Of a DNA stretch of 51,226 nucleotides, positions 6,746-16,501 are shown piece by piece (the stretch's first letter is position 1; each line of letters begins with the position of its first letter). The notes under the pieces were generated by a model. That model was not told the DNA's origin. It made no database searches and worked only from the letters and a program-made list of their open reading frames with translations. The DNA lies in assembly GCA_947650155.1 (NCBI GenBank), contig CANSUS010000024.1, positions 1 through 51,226 of the forward strand, in the 5' to 3' direction. A program made the translations under genes and the position numbers. The DNA is from an uncultured Lachnospiraceae bacterium. GTDB lineage: Bacteria > Bacillota > Clostridia > Lachnospirales > Lachnospiraceae.

Positions 6746-8284
6746 ATGTCGATAAAAGAAAAGAAGATTGTAATAGAAAAAGATGCAAAAGTTTTTTTTC
6801 ACAATCAGGTTGATTATTGCATTGGAACAGGGCGCATGGGACTGGCTCTGACACAGGAATATCAAAGACAGCTTAAGCTGGTACAGGACAAAATCGGGTT
6901 TCAGCATATCAGGGGACACGGTCTGTTTTGTGATGATATGGCTGTTTATCAGGAATATGAAGAAGATGGAGTCAAAAAAGCAGAGTATAATTTTACTTAT
7001 TTAGACAGAGTTATGGACAGCTATAAAAGTTTAGGCCTTCGTCCTTTTTTAGAATTGGGGTTTATGCCCAAAAAGATGGCGAAAGGAACACAGACAATTT
7101 TTTACTGGGAAGGAAATACGACTCCGCCTAAAGATTATGATGCGTGGTGCCAGATGGTACAGGCTCTGTTTATTCATTTGATAGAGCGTTACGGAAGGGA
7201 AGAAGTGCTTTTATGGCCTGTTGAAGTGTGGAATGAACCCAATCTGTGCGGATTTTGGGAAAATGCGGATATGCAGGAATATTTCAGGCTGTTTCACCGT
7301 ACTTTTGAGGCGGTTAAGGAGATTGATGAAAGATTCCGCGTGGGGGGCCCCGCTGTCTGCGGTGGTACAGATGAAATCTGGATTCGATCCTTTTTGGAAT
7401 ATTGTAATGAACATAAATTGTCAATAGATTTTGTGACGAGGCATCATTATACCATTGAACAGCCGGATGAGGAAGGGCATTATGCCTATTCCAGATTAAT
7501 GCGGCCGGAAGATGGTTTTGCCAATTTAAAAACCACAAGGGACATTATAGACAGTTTTCCCAGATACCGGAATCTGCCAATTCATATTACGGAATTTAAT
7601 ACCTCTTATACGCCAAGAGGAGTGATTCATGATACTAATTTAAATGCAGCATGTATTGCTTTGCAGCTTTCCCGGTTAGGAGAGGTAAATGAGTCCTATT
7701 CCTACTGGACGTTTGGGGACGTGTTTGAGGAACAGGGAGTACCGTTTACCCCGTTTTATGGCGGGTTTGGATTAGTCGCAGCGGGTGGAATTCCAAAGCC
7801 TACTTTCTGGACATTTGAATTTTTTAAGAGATTAAAAGACAGTATGGGGCAATGTGTTTATAAAGATGATAATGCAGTACTGCTAAAAAAAGCCGACGGC
7901 AATTATCTGGGAGTGGTGTGGAATATGGTATTTCCCAAAAAAGGAGAAGCGGATGGAAATAATATATTGAAATTATCAATTTCTTTTCCTGTTTGTGATA
8001 CGGAATACTGTTTTATGACAAGAACAGTAGACGAAGAAACCTGCAATCCCCTTAAAGTATGGCATGACTTTGGAGAACCGCCGTATTTGAAGGAGGAGCA
8101 GACTGCATTGTTGAAAGAAGCGGCGAAGCCCTGTCTGCATACAGAAAGGATCAGGGCGCAGGAAGAGAATGTGGAGGTTACATTACAGATTGGAAAAAAT
8201 GCAGTCATATATTTTGAGGTAAATGCCGGAGGCATTACGTCTGACAGGGGATATGACTACGAAAGAGTAATGGAGGGGATATGA
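6746..8284 (+). CDS. GH39 beta-xylosidase
   Basis: 512-residue glycoside hydrolase that releases xylose from the non-reducing end of xylo-oligosaccharides. The TIM-barrel signatures of GH39 are visible: 'EVWNEPN' with acid/base Glu164, and 'HITEFNTSY' with nucleophile Glu283. Both positions are close to those of characterised GH39 xylosidases. A C-terminal beta-sandwich follows from about residue 390. No signal peptide, so it acts on imported oligosaccharides in the cytoplasm. First gene of unit 1; RBS TAAGGAG. The next gene overlaps it by four bases (ATGA). Confidence 0.94.
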   Translation: MSIKEKKIVIEKDAKVFFHNQVDYCIGTGRMGLALTQEYQRQLKLVQDKIGFQHIRGHGLFCDDMAVYQEYEEDGVKKAEYNFTYLDRVMDSYKSLGLRPFLELGFMPKKMAKGTQTIFYWEGNTTPPKDYDAWCQMVQALFIHLIERYGREEVLLWPVEVWNEPNLCGFWENADMQEYFRLFHRTFEAVKEIDERFRVGGPAVCGGTDEIWIRSFLEYCNEHKLSIDFVTRHHYTIEQPDEEGHYAYSRLMRPEDGFANLKTTRDIIDSFPRYRNLPIHITEFNTSYTPRGVIHDTNLNAACIALQLSRLGEVNESYSYWTFGDVFEEQGVPFTPFYGGFGLVAAGGIPKPTFWTFEFFKRLKDSMGQCVYKDDNAVLLKKADGNYLGVVWNMVFPKKGEADGNNILKLSISFPVCDTEYCFMTRTVDEETCNPLKVWHDFGEPPYLKEEQTALLKEAAKPCLHTERIRAQEENVEVTLQIGKNAVIYFEVNAGGITSDRGYDYERVMEGI

Positions 8285-10182
8285 AAAAGAAAATAGCGGT
8301 TTTTGGAAACGGCTGGAGCAATGAATATCTGATGATGGTAATAAGCGGTATTCGTAAATGTGCCATAGAGCATAATGTGGATATTTTCTTTTTCATGGAT
8401 TATTCTTCGGGGGAGTGGCAGGATGAAAATGTGAAAGCAGGAGAAATGAATATTTTTACGCTGCCGGATCTTGGCAAGTTTGACGGAGTGATTCTTTTAG
8501 CCAATACTTTTCATTTGAAAGCTGAATATGAGTATCTCATTAACCAAATATTTCTGAATCATATTCCGGCAGTCAGTCTGGAATATGAATTAGAAGGAAT
8601 CGATTATTTGGGGACAGATAATTACAGCGGTATGTTTGAACTGACAGAGCATTTGTTAAAAGAACATCATATCAGAAACCTCCTTTTTATGAGCGGTCCG
8701 AAAGAGAATTTGGAAAGTATGGCTAGAAAACAGGCTGTAGAAGATGCAATCGGAAAATACGGATTAGCTTTAAAAACAGAAAACATTATCTATGGAGACT
8801 GGAGTTACGATCCGGCACAGGAAGCGCTGCTGCAATGGATGGATAAAAATCCACAATTACCCGATGCCATTATATGTGCAAATGATGTGATGGCAATGGC
8901 CGTTTGCACATTATTGGAAAAAAAGGGAATTAATGTGCCGGGACAAGTGAAAGTGACCGGATACGACAGATTGATTTCCGGAATTATGTTTTCACCCGTA
9001 CTGACATCGGTTGGACGGAACTGGGATGATATAGGTTATAGAGGTATAAAGCATTTGCTGGATCGTCTGGAAGGGAAAGAAGTTCCACGGCATGAAAAAA
9101 TAGTTTCAAAAGCGGAAATTGGAGAGAGCTGCGGCTGTAAACTCTGCAGAGAATCCAAAAAATTGCTCAGGGCAGGTCATAACATGGGATATAACCAGCT
9201 TGTAGACAATGTGCTTTTGGCGGGGCGCATGTGCGGTATGGCGGAATTTATGTCAGACGTAAAGACACCGGAGGAATTTCATCTGAGATTGAATGAATTT
9301 TGGAGCGGTCAGTATGAATATGGCGTGTCAGAATTATATTTGTGTCTGAATGAACATTTTTTTTCTTCTCTTAAAACCGGGGATAAACTGGAAATAAAAG
9401 GATATAGTGACGATTCGGATTTAATCTGTGGGCTGCGTGACGGAAAAATGTTAGAAAGAAAATATTTTAAAACCAATATACTGGTACCTGATTATGATGA
9501 AGACAGTATCGGATCTCATATGTATACATTTCTGCCTGTTTATCGGAAAAAGGAAAGCTATGGTTATATCGTATTTGGAAATGAAGTTCCTATGTTATTT
9601 GATTATTCTATGAATACATGGGTGAGTAATCTGGAACTGAATATCGAGCGGGTAAGGCAGAACCTTAAAATGGAGGACATGAACAGGGAACTGGTCCGAT
9701 TGTCGCTGACGGATGCTTTGAGTGGTCTGTATAACCGTATGGCGTGTGAGAAACTTGCGTATCCCTTTATGAGAGAATGCCATAAGGCAGGAAAAAACTG
9801 TGCGCTCTTATTTGCCGATATTAATAAGATGAAAGTAATCAACGACCGGTATGGTCATTATCAGGGAGATCTGGCAATCTGTACGATGGCAGAGGTATTA
9901 AAAGAAGTGCTTCCAAAAGACTGGATCATATTAAGGTATGGAGGGGATGAATTTATGGCTTCCGGGGAATGTGGGGAAGAAGCGCAGCTGGAAGAGATAA
10001 AAAAACGGATTACAGACCGGTTAAAGAAAAAATCAAAAGCATTGGAACTGCCCTATACTTTGAAGGCAGGAGTAGGATTTTGGATCGTCAGGGAAAAGGA
10101 TGAACTGGATTTGGCAGACTGCCTGAAAAGAGCGGATGAGGCAATGTATTCCATGAAAGAGATGCAGCATCAGGAAAAATAG
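8281..10182 (+). CDS. LacI-type sugar-binding domain fused to GGDEF diguanylate cyclase
   Basis: 633 residues in three parts. Residues 1-285 look like the type I periplasmic-binding/LacI ligand domain ('PDAIICANDVMAMAV', 'VKVTGYDR') but have no N-terminal helix-turn-helix and no signal peptide, so it is a soluble sensor. Residues ~290-470 form an unrecognised middle region with a Cys-rich 'CGCKLC' stretch. Residues ~475-633 are a GGDEF domain with an intact GGDEF motif at 554-558. The product-inhibition RxxD site is absent (PKDW region instead). The expected activity is c-di-GMP synthesis controlled by a sugar. The start codon overlaps the GH39 stop, so sensor and xylosidase are translationally coupled. 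Ligand unknown; a xylan-derived sugar is the obvious guess. Confidence 0.88.
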   Translation: MKKKIAVFGNGWSNEYLMMVISGIRKCAIEHNVDIFFFMDYSSGEWQDENVKAGEMNIFTLPDLGKFDGVILLANTFHLKAEYEYLINQIFLNHIPAVSLEYELEGIDYLGTDNYSGMFELTEHLLKEHHIRNLLFMSGPKENLESMARKQAVEDAIGKYGLALKTENIIYGDWSYDPAQEALLQWMDKNPQLPDAIICANDVMAMAVCTLLEKKGINVPGQVKVTGYDRLISGIMFSPVLTSVGRNWDDIGYRGIKHLLDRLEGKEVPRHEKIVSKAEIGESCGCKLCRESKKLLRAGHNMGYNQLVDNVLLAGRMCGMAEFMSDVKTPEEFHLRLNEFWSGQYEYGVSELYLCLNEHFFSSLKTGDKLEIKGYSDDSDLICGLRDGKMLERKYFKTNILVPDYDEDSIGSHMYTFLPVYRKKESYGYIVFGNEVPMLFDYSMNTWVSNLELNIERVRQNLKMEDMNRELVRLSLTDALSGLYNRMACEKLAYPFMRECHKAGKNCALLFADINKMKVINDRYGHYQGDLAICTMAEVLKEVLPKDWIILRYGGDEFMASGECGEEAQLEEIKKRITDRLKKKSKALELPYTLKAGVGFWIVREKDELDLADCLKRADEAMYSMKEMQHQEK

Positions 10183-10211
10183 CGGATCAAATACATAAAA
10201 GGAGTATGGTT

Positions 10212-11351
10212 ATGGAAACGGAAAAGAAAAGACAGTATAAAAATATTTTTGAGGAAATTGGTATTGATAAAGAGAAAATAGAAAGCAGGCTGGAACAGAT
10301 CAGGCAGACATTTTTTTATGATGAAAAGGAACGGCTTTATTATCCGGCAGGAGACGATATGGCATATATTGTGGATACCGGAAATATGGATGTCAGAACG
10401 GAAGGAATGAGCTACGGAATGATGCTCTGCGTTCAACTGAATATGAAAGAGGAATTTGACCGGTTGTGGAAATGGGCAAAAACCTTTATGTGGATGTCAG
10501 AAGGATATAATGAAGGATATTTTGCCTGGTCCTGCGCCTTAGACGGCAGTAAAAATGCAGATGGTCCTGCGCCGGACGGAGAGGAATTTTTTGCAATGGC
10601 TCTATTTTTTGCTTCTCACAGGTGGGGAGATTCGGAAGGAATTTTTGATTATTCCAATGAAGCAAAAACACTTTTAAGCGCCTGCCTGCATAAAGGACAA
10701 AACGGAAGAAAGGGCAGCCCGATGTGGAATCTGGAAAACCATCAGATCCTTTTTGTAGTAGGAGCGGATTTTACAGATCCGTCTTATCACTTACCACACT
10801 TTTATGAATTGTTTGCACTGTGGGCAGAAGAAGAGGACAGAACTTTTTGGAAACAGGCAGCAGAGGAAAGCAGAAAATATCTGGCAAAAGCATGCCATCC
10901 GGTTACAGGGTTTTGTGCGGAGTATGCGGAATTTGACGGCAGCCCTATGAGCAGGCCGCTGCCTTGGTCGAAAGAGAGGCATGATTGGTTTTACAGTGAT
11001 TCCTATAGGACGGTGGCGAATATTGCGTTGGATTATGAGTGGTTTGGCATTGACTGTGGACAAAAGGACGCATTGGACAGAATTCAGGAGTTTCTGGCAG
11101 AAGACGGCAGAAAAGGAACGTATCATATTTATGAAACGGATGGCAGAATAGCAGGCGGCAGCGCCCTGCATCCGGTGGCAGTTACGGCAGCCACTGCACA
11201 GGCATCTCTTGCGTCGGATAATGCTTATACCAAAGAATGGGTAGAACGTTTTTGGAATTTGGAGCTTCGCACCGGGGAAAGAAGGTATTATGATAATTGT
11301 TTGTATTTTTTTGCCTTTTTAGCATTAAGCGGAAACTATCGAATCTGGTAA
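10212..11351 (+). CDS. GH8 reducing-end xylose-releasing exo-oligoxylanase (Rex type)
   Basis: About 379 residues, matching the size and (alpha/alpha)6-barrel pattern of GH8 exo-oligoxylanases that remove xylose from the reducing end of xylo-oligosaccharides. Glu64 in 'RTEGMSYGMM' is the expected acid, and Asp263 in 'FYSDSYR' a candidate base; 'LPWSKERHDW' is typical of the Rex subgroup. No signal peptide, so cytoplasmic. An in-frame ATG at 10206 lies only one base from the GGAG site; the ATG at 10212 has better spacing and is chosen. It complements GH39 and GH3, which work from the other chain end. Confidence 0.92.
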   Translation: METEKKRQYKNIFEEIGIDKEKIESRLEQIRQTFFYDEKERLYYPAGDDMAYIVDTGNMDVRTEGMSYGMMLCVQLNMKEEFDRLWKWAKTFMWMSEGYNEGYFAWSCALDGSKNADGPAPDGEEFFAMALFFASHRWGDSEGIFDYSNEAKTLLSACLHKGQNGRKGSPMWNLENHQILFVVGADFTDPSYHLPHFYELFALWAEEEDRTFWKQAAEESRKYLAKACHPVTGFCAEYAEFDGSPMSRPLPWSKERHDWFYSDSYRTVANIALDYEWFGIDCGQKDALDRIQEFLAEDGRKGTYHIYETDGRIAGGSALHPVAVTAATAQASLASDNAYTKEWVERFWNLELRTGERRYYDNCLYFFAFLALSGNYRIW

Positions 11352-11415
11352 AAAGATGGAATGTAAACTTTCAAATATTGATCGGTATACGTGCCAAAGC
11401 ACGCAAGGGGTAAAC

Positions 11416-13068
11416 ATGCAGAAAAATGTATTGTATAAATATTTGACAATTGTAACGGCAGCAGGAGCGGTTTTACTGTGTTCCTGTAATGGGAATACCA
11501 AAGGACAGCAGGAGGAACAAAAAGAGCAGATACGTGAAAAAACAGAAGCGATAACAGTTAAAAGTGAAGAAATGGAAACTACAGCAGAAAGTGACAAGGA
11601 GGATTATATGTCTGTATTTGAAGAATTAACAGTTACAAAAAGTTTGAAAGGAATAGAGGATACGAATCCGTTAATGACACAGCGCTTTGGCGCTGATCCC
11701 TATGCGATGGTATATGGGGACAGAGTGTACCTTTATATGACAGCAGATGCTTTTGAATATGATGCATCCGGGGAAGTGATTGAAAACACTTATGGAAAGA
11801 TCAATCAGATCAATGTAATTTCGACGGCGGATATGGTAAATTTTACGGATCATGGTTCGATCAGGGCAGCGTCTAACCTGGGCAGCGCTAAATGGGCGCG
11901 TAATTCATGGGCGCCGGCTGCCGCATGGAAGGAAATAGACGGAAAACCGCAGTTTTTCCTTTATTTTGCTGATGCAGGAGGAGGAATCGGAGTCTTACGT
12001 GCTGACAGTCCCACCGGACCGTTTACAGATCCTTTGGGAGAAGCGCTGATCAGCAGGCAGACACCTAATTGTGCGGATGTACTCTGGCTGTTTGATCCGG
12101 CAGTACTGATGGATGACGATGGAAAGGCATACATTTATTTTGGAGGAGGTGTTCCGGAGGGGAAAGCGGCAGATCCCGGGACCGGAAGAGTGGCAGAACT
12201 GGGAGAGGATATGATCAGTATCGTCGGAGAACCGGTAACGGTCGACGCACCTTATCTTTTTGAAGATTCGGGAATCCATAAGGCGGGCGGAAAATATTAT
12301 TATACTTATTGTTCTAACTGGCAGGTGGATGAAGCAGGAACTGAGCAGTACGGTTTTTATAACGGAGAAATTGTAAGTATGGTAAGTGAAAACCCTATGG
12401 GACCTTTTACATATCATGAAACCATTTTAAAAAATCCCGGAAGTGTATTTGGCCTTAGCGGAAACAATCATCATTGCGTTTTTCAATTCCGGGACAGATG
12501 GTATATTGCATATCATACGAGAGTACTGGAGCAGGCTATGGGGGTTGAAAAGGGATACCGGTGCACTCATATAGATGAATTTGTCATGCAGGAGGATGGC
12601 AGTATCGGTACGATTCATCAGACCTTAAAAGGAAGGGAACAGTTAAAATATGTGGATGCATATGAAAGGAATCGTGCAGTGAATTTTGCCGTTATGGGCG
12701 GAGTGGATACGGTGCCTGCCGACAGCACAAGCAGTTACTATGGAAGTGGAAATATGGCTTTAGGTGATATACAAAGCGGTGATTTTGTAAAGACAGCAGG
12801 CGTGGATTTTGGCAGTACAAGTCCTGTTTCTTTTGAAATGACCTTTAGAAATCAAGGAGATTTGAAGGCGTCCGGCGCGGTAGAGATTCGGATTGACTCT
12901 GAGGAAGGAGAAATATTAGGATATCTGTCAGTCAGTGATCTGCAGGAAGGCAGGGAATTTACAGAATATACGGCAGAACTTTCGGGAAGGGCACAAGGAG
13001 TCCATGATCTGTACTTTATTTTTGCAGGGGAAGGTTATGAAATAGAGGAATGGCAGTTTTTTAAATAA
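11416..13068 (+). CDS. Lipoprotein GH43-CBM6 arabinoxylan arabinofuranosidase (XynD-like)
   Basis: 550 residues from the ATG at 11416, which has an AAGGGG site and gives a lipoprotein signal peptide ending 'VLLCSC'; an upstream in-frame start would bury this signal. After a charged linker (27-65), a five-bladed GH43 propeller follows with Asp94 ('GADPYAM'), Asp227 ('LFDPAV') and Glu283 ('LFEDSGIH') as the expected base, pKa modulator and acid. The sequence closely resembles Bacillus XynD (arabinoxylan arabinofuranohydrolase). The C-terminal ~120 residues look like a CBM6 xylan-binding module. Predicted to sit on the outer face of the membrane and remove arabinose side chains. It is the only exported enzyme in unit 1. 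Confidence 0.9.
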   Translation: MQKNVLYKYLTIVTAAGAVLLCSCNGNTKGQQEEQKEQIREKTEAITVKSEEMETTAESDKEDYMSVFEELTVTKSLKGIEDTNPLMTQRFGADPYAMVYGDRVYLYMTADAFEYDASGEVIENTYGKINQINVISTADMVNFTDHGSIRAASNLGSAKWARNSWAPAAAWKEIDGKPQFFLYFADAGGGIGVLRADSPTGPFTDPLGEALISRQTPNCADVLWLFDPAVLMDDDGKAYIYFGGGVPEGKAADPGTGRVAELGEDMISIVGEPVTVDAPYLFEDSGIHKAGGKYYYTYCSNWQVDEAGTEQYGFYNGEIVSMVSENPMGPFTYHETILKNPGSVFGLSGNNHHCVFQFRDRWYIAYHTRVLEQAMGVEKGYRCTHIDEFVMQEDGSIGTIHQTLKGREQLKYVDAYERNRAVNFAVMGGVDTVPADSTSSYYGSGNMALGDIQSGDFVKTAGVDFGSTSPVSFEMTFRNQGDLKASGAVEIRIDSEEGEILGYLSVSDLQEGREFTEYTAELSGRAQGVHDLYFIFAGEGYEIEEWQFFK

Positions 13069-13098
13069 AATATTCGGGTAAGGAAAAGGGAGGAAACT

Positions 13099-14904
13099 AT
13101 GGCATATCTGTTAAATTATACGAGAACACCTGTTAATGAATTTCTTTATGATCCGAAACTGGCGTACAGTATGCATCTGGCGCTTGGAAGAGATGGCAGG
13201 GAATATCAGCCGCTGAACCATAACAGTGGCGTATTGTTTGTGAAAGCAACGGAAAATGAAGATGGTTCGCTGAATGCAAAAAGTCTTAAAAATCCGTGGC
13301 TGTTTCAGACCGGGGATGGTAAATTTGGCGTGGCGGCAGTACGTATCTGCGGAGAGGGAGAGGAGGACGAAGAAAGCAAAGGCAGTGTAGTATTTTTTAC
13401 TTCTGATGATTTGTTGGAATATCAGGAAATCGGACTTCTCAAGCTGGGCAAGGAATATATTGAGGAAGTTTTTTGTACCTATGTGCACAGGGAGCAGTTT
13501 CATTTGGTCTGGAAGGATAAAACCGGGAAATGGTTTCAGGCGATGTTATCTGACTTATGCGATTTACAGCTTATGGAAGAGCCAAAAGTTTATGAAAATA
13601 TTGAAGAAAGAGATATCAGAGGAATGGAGTCTCTGACGGATCCGGGAATCGAAGGCGCCGTCTGCCATAATGTGATAGAAATACCGGAGCAGACTGCAGA
13701 AAGGCTCAGAAAGAAATTGCTGACGCCGGTCAATACGGGAATACAGTTTCCACAGCAGATACAAGCATCGAATTTGGAGCAATTGCAGCAGTACCGGGCG
13801 GAGGCGGTCTATAGCGACGGCAGTGCGGCACATAAACGGGTAGATTTTGATTTGTCACAGGTAGATTTCGGGAAAAAGGGGGTTTATGAAATAACGGGAA
13901 AGATACACCAGGAGCATTTTGAGTTTCCTGTTGCGTTTAACCGGGCGGATCCGTGTATTGGGAGGTGGAACGGAAAGTATTATTTTATTGCTACCAATGA
14001 CGCGGATGGAAATCACAGTTTATATATCAGAGAGGCGGAGTCGATTCCCGAATTAGTGGAGGCAGAAGAGCATCTGATTCTGGACAGCAATACCTATCCT
14101 GAAATTGGGGGATTATTGTGGGCACCGGAATTTCATGTGATTCACGACAGACTCTATATTTTTCATGCGGCTACACCGGGAGAATTTTATTTTGAAGAAA
14201 GTCATGTGATGGAACTGAAAGAAGGAGGGGATCCGATATGCAGCCAGGATTGGTCCCGTCCGAAACGTGTAGTAAAAAAGGATGGTACGCATATTTGTGA
14301 GGCAGGAAAAGAAATTACATTGGATATGACCTGTTTTGAGTGGCAGGGAGAATTTTATGCAGTATGGTCTCAAAGACAGTTCCTTCCAAAAGATTTGGGA
14401 GCATGGCTTTATATTGCAAAATTAAATGATAAAGAGCCCTGGAAACTTCTGACCGATCCCGTTATTTTGTCTAAACCGGAGTATGGATGGGCAAATAACC
14501 ATACTTTTGTGGACGAGGGACCCTTTGCCCTGATCAGGGGAGACAGACTTTTCCTGACCTTTTCCAGTGCGGCCGTTGATACTTCTTATGTGGTGGGACT
14601 GCTTAGTATTGAAAAAGGAAAGGATTTGCTTAACAGAGAGAACTGGAAGAAGAAAAATTATCCTGTTTTGACATCAAGGAGCGTGGAAGGAGAATTCGGT
14701 ACAGGACACAATGCTTATGTGGAAGACGAGGATGGAAACGTCTGGAATACTTATCATGCAAGACCTGGGATCGACGGCGTGCGCAGCAGCGGAATCCGAA
14801 GAGTCCATTTTGACAGGGACGGGGAACCGGTGCTGGATCTGACAGAGGCGGTGGATGTATCGGAAAAATACCGCACGGTACATACGACACTGACAGTAGT
14901 CTGA
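13099..14904 (+). CDS. Cytoplasmic GH43 with an extra N-terminal propeller-like region and Ig-like domain
   Basis: 601 residues. The C-terminal part (about 278-601) is a GH43 propeller with Asp284 ('RADPCIG'), Asp409 ('LDMTCF') and Glu473 ('VDEGP') in the expected catalytic places, 'WAPEFHVI', and 'FGTGHNAYVEDEDG' near the end. It is preceded by a bacterial Ig-like (Big_4-type) domain at ~205-278 ('YRAEAVYSDGSAAH'). Residues 1-175 read like GH43-type blades without the catalytic set. No signal peptide. Likely an arabinofuranosidase or xylosidase on imported oligosaccharides. The exact specificity is not readable. Confidence 0.85.
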   Translation: MAYLLNYTRTPVNEFLYDPKLAYSMHLALGRDGREYQPLNHNSGVLFVKATENEDGSLNAKSLKNPWLFQTGDGKFGVAAVRICGEGEEDEESKGSVVFFTSDDLLEYQEIGLLKLGKEYIEEVFCTYVHREQFHLVWKDKTGKWFQAMLSDLCDLQLMEEPKVYENIEERDIRGMESLTDPGIEGAVCHNVIEIPEQTAERLRKKLLTPVNTGIQFPQQIQASNLEQLQQYRAEAVYSDGSAAHKRVDFDLSQVDFGKKGVYEITGKIHQEHFEFPVAFNRADPCIGRWNGKYYFIATNDADGNHSLYIREAESIPELVEAEEHLILDSNTYPEIGGLLWAPEFHVIHDRLYIFHAATPGEFYFEESHVMELKEGGDPICSQDWSRPKRVVKKDGTHICEAGKEITLDMTCFEWQGEFYAVWSQRQFLPKDLGAWLYIAKLNDKEPWKLLTDPVILSKPEYGWANNHTFVDEGPFALIRGDRLFLTFSSAAVDTSYVVGLLSIEKGKDLLNRENWKKKNYPVLTSRSVEGEFGTGHNAYVEDEDGNVWNTYHARPGIDGVRSSGIRRVHFDRDGEPVLDLTEAVDVSEKYRTVHTTLTVV

Positions 14905-14922
14905 CCAGAAGGACAAAAGAGC

Positions 14923-14996
14923 GCAATATTTGGGTAGAGTTTCGCAAAAGATAAGAAGTAATCCATGTGAGGAATATTATATGTTATAGTTATACT
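14923..14996 (+). promoter_or_regulatory. Candidate internal promoter/operator ahead of xylB
   Basis: GCAATATTTGGGT (14923) and GCAAAAGATAAGA (14944) begin exactly 21 bp apart, like the stronger sites ahead of units 2 and 3. They lie in the 125-bp gap before xylB, the largest gap but one within unit 1. TATTAT (14975-14980) and TATACT (14991-14996) are possible -10 boxes, though their spacing differs from the other two promoters. Weak but suggestive. Confidence 0.35.
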
Positions 14997-15029
14997 ATGG
15001 AATGTACGGATACAGAAATGGAGAAAGAT

Positions 15030-16499
15030 ATGTTATATATAGGAATTGATTTAGGGACCTCATCGGTCAAACTGCTTCTGATGGACGAAAAGGGAAACAT
15101 AAAGAACATCGTTTCCAGAGAATACCCGCTGTATTTCCCAAAGCCCGGCTGGTCTGAACAGAACCCGCAGGACTGGTATGAGCAGTCCATTGAAGGGATG
15201 AAGGAACTGTTAGAGGGCTTTGATCCGAAACAGGTGGGCGGGATCAGCTTCGGCGGGCAGATGCACGGCCTGGTGATCCTGGACAAAGAAGATCAAGTGA
15301 TCCGCCCCGCCATCCTCTGGAATGACGGAAGGACCACAAAAGAATGCCGTTACCTGAATGAGGAAATCGGAAAGGAAACCCTTTCGGCGTATACCGCCAA
15401 TATTGCATTTACCGGCTTTACCGCGCCCAAACTCTTATGGGTAAAGGAAAACGAACCGGAAAACTTCGCGCGCATCGAAAAGATCATGCTGCCGAAAGAC
15501 TACCTGGCATACAGACTGACCGGGGTGCACTGTACGGATGTATCGGACGCATCGGGGATGCTGCTCTTTGACGTAAAGAACCGTACCTGGTCAGAAGAAA
15601 TGTGTGAAATCTGCGGCATCAGAAAAGAGCAGCTTGCAGGGATCTACGAGAGCTATGAGACCGTGGGGACAGTCCTGCCGGAAACAGCGGAAGAACTTGG
15701 AATGACAGACCATGTCAAAGTGGCGGCGGGAGCAGGGGACAATGCGGCCGCGGCCGTAGGAACCGGAACCGTGGGGGAAGGAAGCTGCAACATTTCCCTG
15801 GGCACCAGCGGGACCATCTTCATTTCCTCCAGGAAGTTCGGCGTGGATCAAAACAATGCGCTCCATGCCTTCGCCCATGCGAACGGCCATTACCACCTGA
15901 TGGGCTGCATGTTAAGCGCGGCATCCTGCAACAAGTGGTGGATGGAGGAGATCATCGGGACGAAAGACTATGCAGGGGAACAGAAGGCAGTAGAAAAACT
16001 GGGGGAGAACCATGTGTATTTCCTGCCCTACCTGATGGGGGAGCGCTCCCCCCACAATGACCCGGATGCCAGGGGAACCTTTATCGGCATGACGATGGAC
16101 ACCACAAGGGCCGATATGACACAGGCAGTGCTGGAAGGAGTGGTCTTTGCCCTCAGGGATTCCCTGGAGGTAGCCAGATCCTTAGGCATTAAGATAGAGA
16201 GAACCAAGATCTGCGGAGGAGGGGCGAAGAGCCCATTGTGGAAAAAGATGGCGGCGGACATCCTGAATGTGAAGGTGGATGTGATTGAAAGCGAGGAAGG
16301 CCCCGCTCTCGGAGGAGCCATGCTGGCGGCAGTGGCGGACGGCGCATTCGGAAGCGTGGAGGAAGCGGCGGAAAAGATTGTGCGCATTGTGGAGACCATA
16401 GAACCGGAGCCGGAGCTTGTGGAGAAATACGAGGCCAGATACCGGCAGTTTAAGGAGATCTATCCCCTATGCAGGGAGGTCTACCCTAAGATTATCTGA
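15030..16499 (+). CDS. xylB: Xylulokinase
   Basis: FGGY-family sugar kinase that phosphorylates D-xylulose to xylulose 5-phosphate. From the ATG at 15030 (GGAG six bases upstream) it is 489 residues, the normal XylB length. 'GIDLGTSSVKLLL' forms the phosphate-binding start, 'GGQMHGLV' and 'ILWNDGRT' bind substrate, Asp237 in 'GAGDNAA' is the catalytic base, and 'GGGAKSPLWKKMAADI' is the late ATP-binding motif. G+C content rises sharply some 25-30 bases into the gene and stays high to the end of the following isomerase gene, unlike the rest of the locus. Confidence 0.95.
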   Translation: MLYIGIDLGTSSVKLLLMDEKGNIKNIVSREYPLYFPKPGWSEQNPQDWYEQSIEGMKELLEGFDPKQVGGISFGGQMHGLVILDKEDQVIRPAILWNDGRTTKECRYLNEEIGKETLSAYTANIAFTGFTAPKLLWVKENEPENFARIEKIMLPKDYLAYRLTGVHCTDVSDASGMLLFDVKNRTWSEEMCEICGIRKEQLAGIYESYETVGTVLPETAEELGMTDHVKVAAGAGDNAAAAVGTGTVGEGSCNISLGTSGTIFISSRKFGVDQNNALHAFAHANGHYHLMGCMLSAASCNKWWMEEIIGTKDYAGEQKAVEKLGENHVYFLPYLMGERSPHNDPDARGTFIGMTMDTTRADMTQAVLEGVVFALRDSLEVARSLGIKIERTKICGGGAKSPLWKKMAADILNVKVDVIESEEGPALGGAMLAAVADGAFGSVEEAAEKIVRIVETIEPEPELVEKYEARYRQFKEIYPLCREVYPKII

Positions 16500-16501
16500 G
16501 A

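Noticed and set aside
11356-11415. Upstream in-frame start for the GH43-CBM6 lipoprotein
   Set aside because: It lacks a good ribosome binding site and would put 20 residues in front of a clear lipoprotein signal peptide; ATG 11416 fits better.
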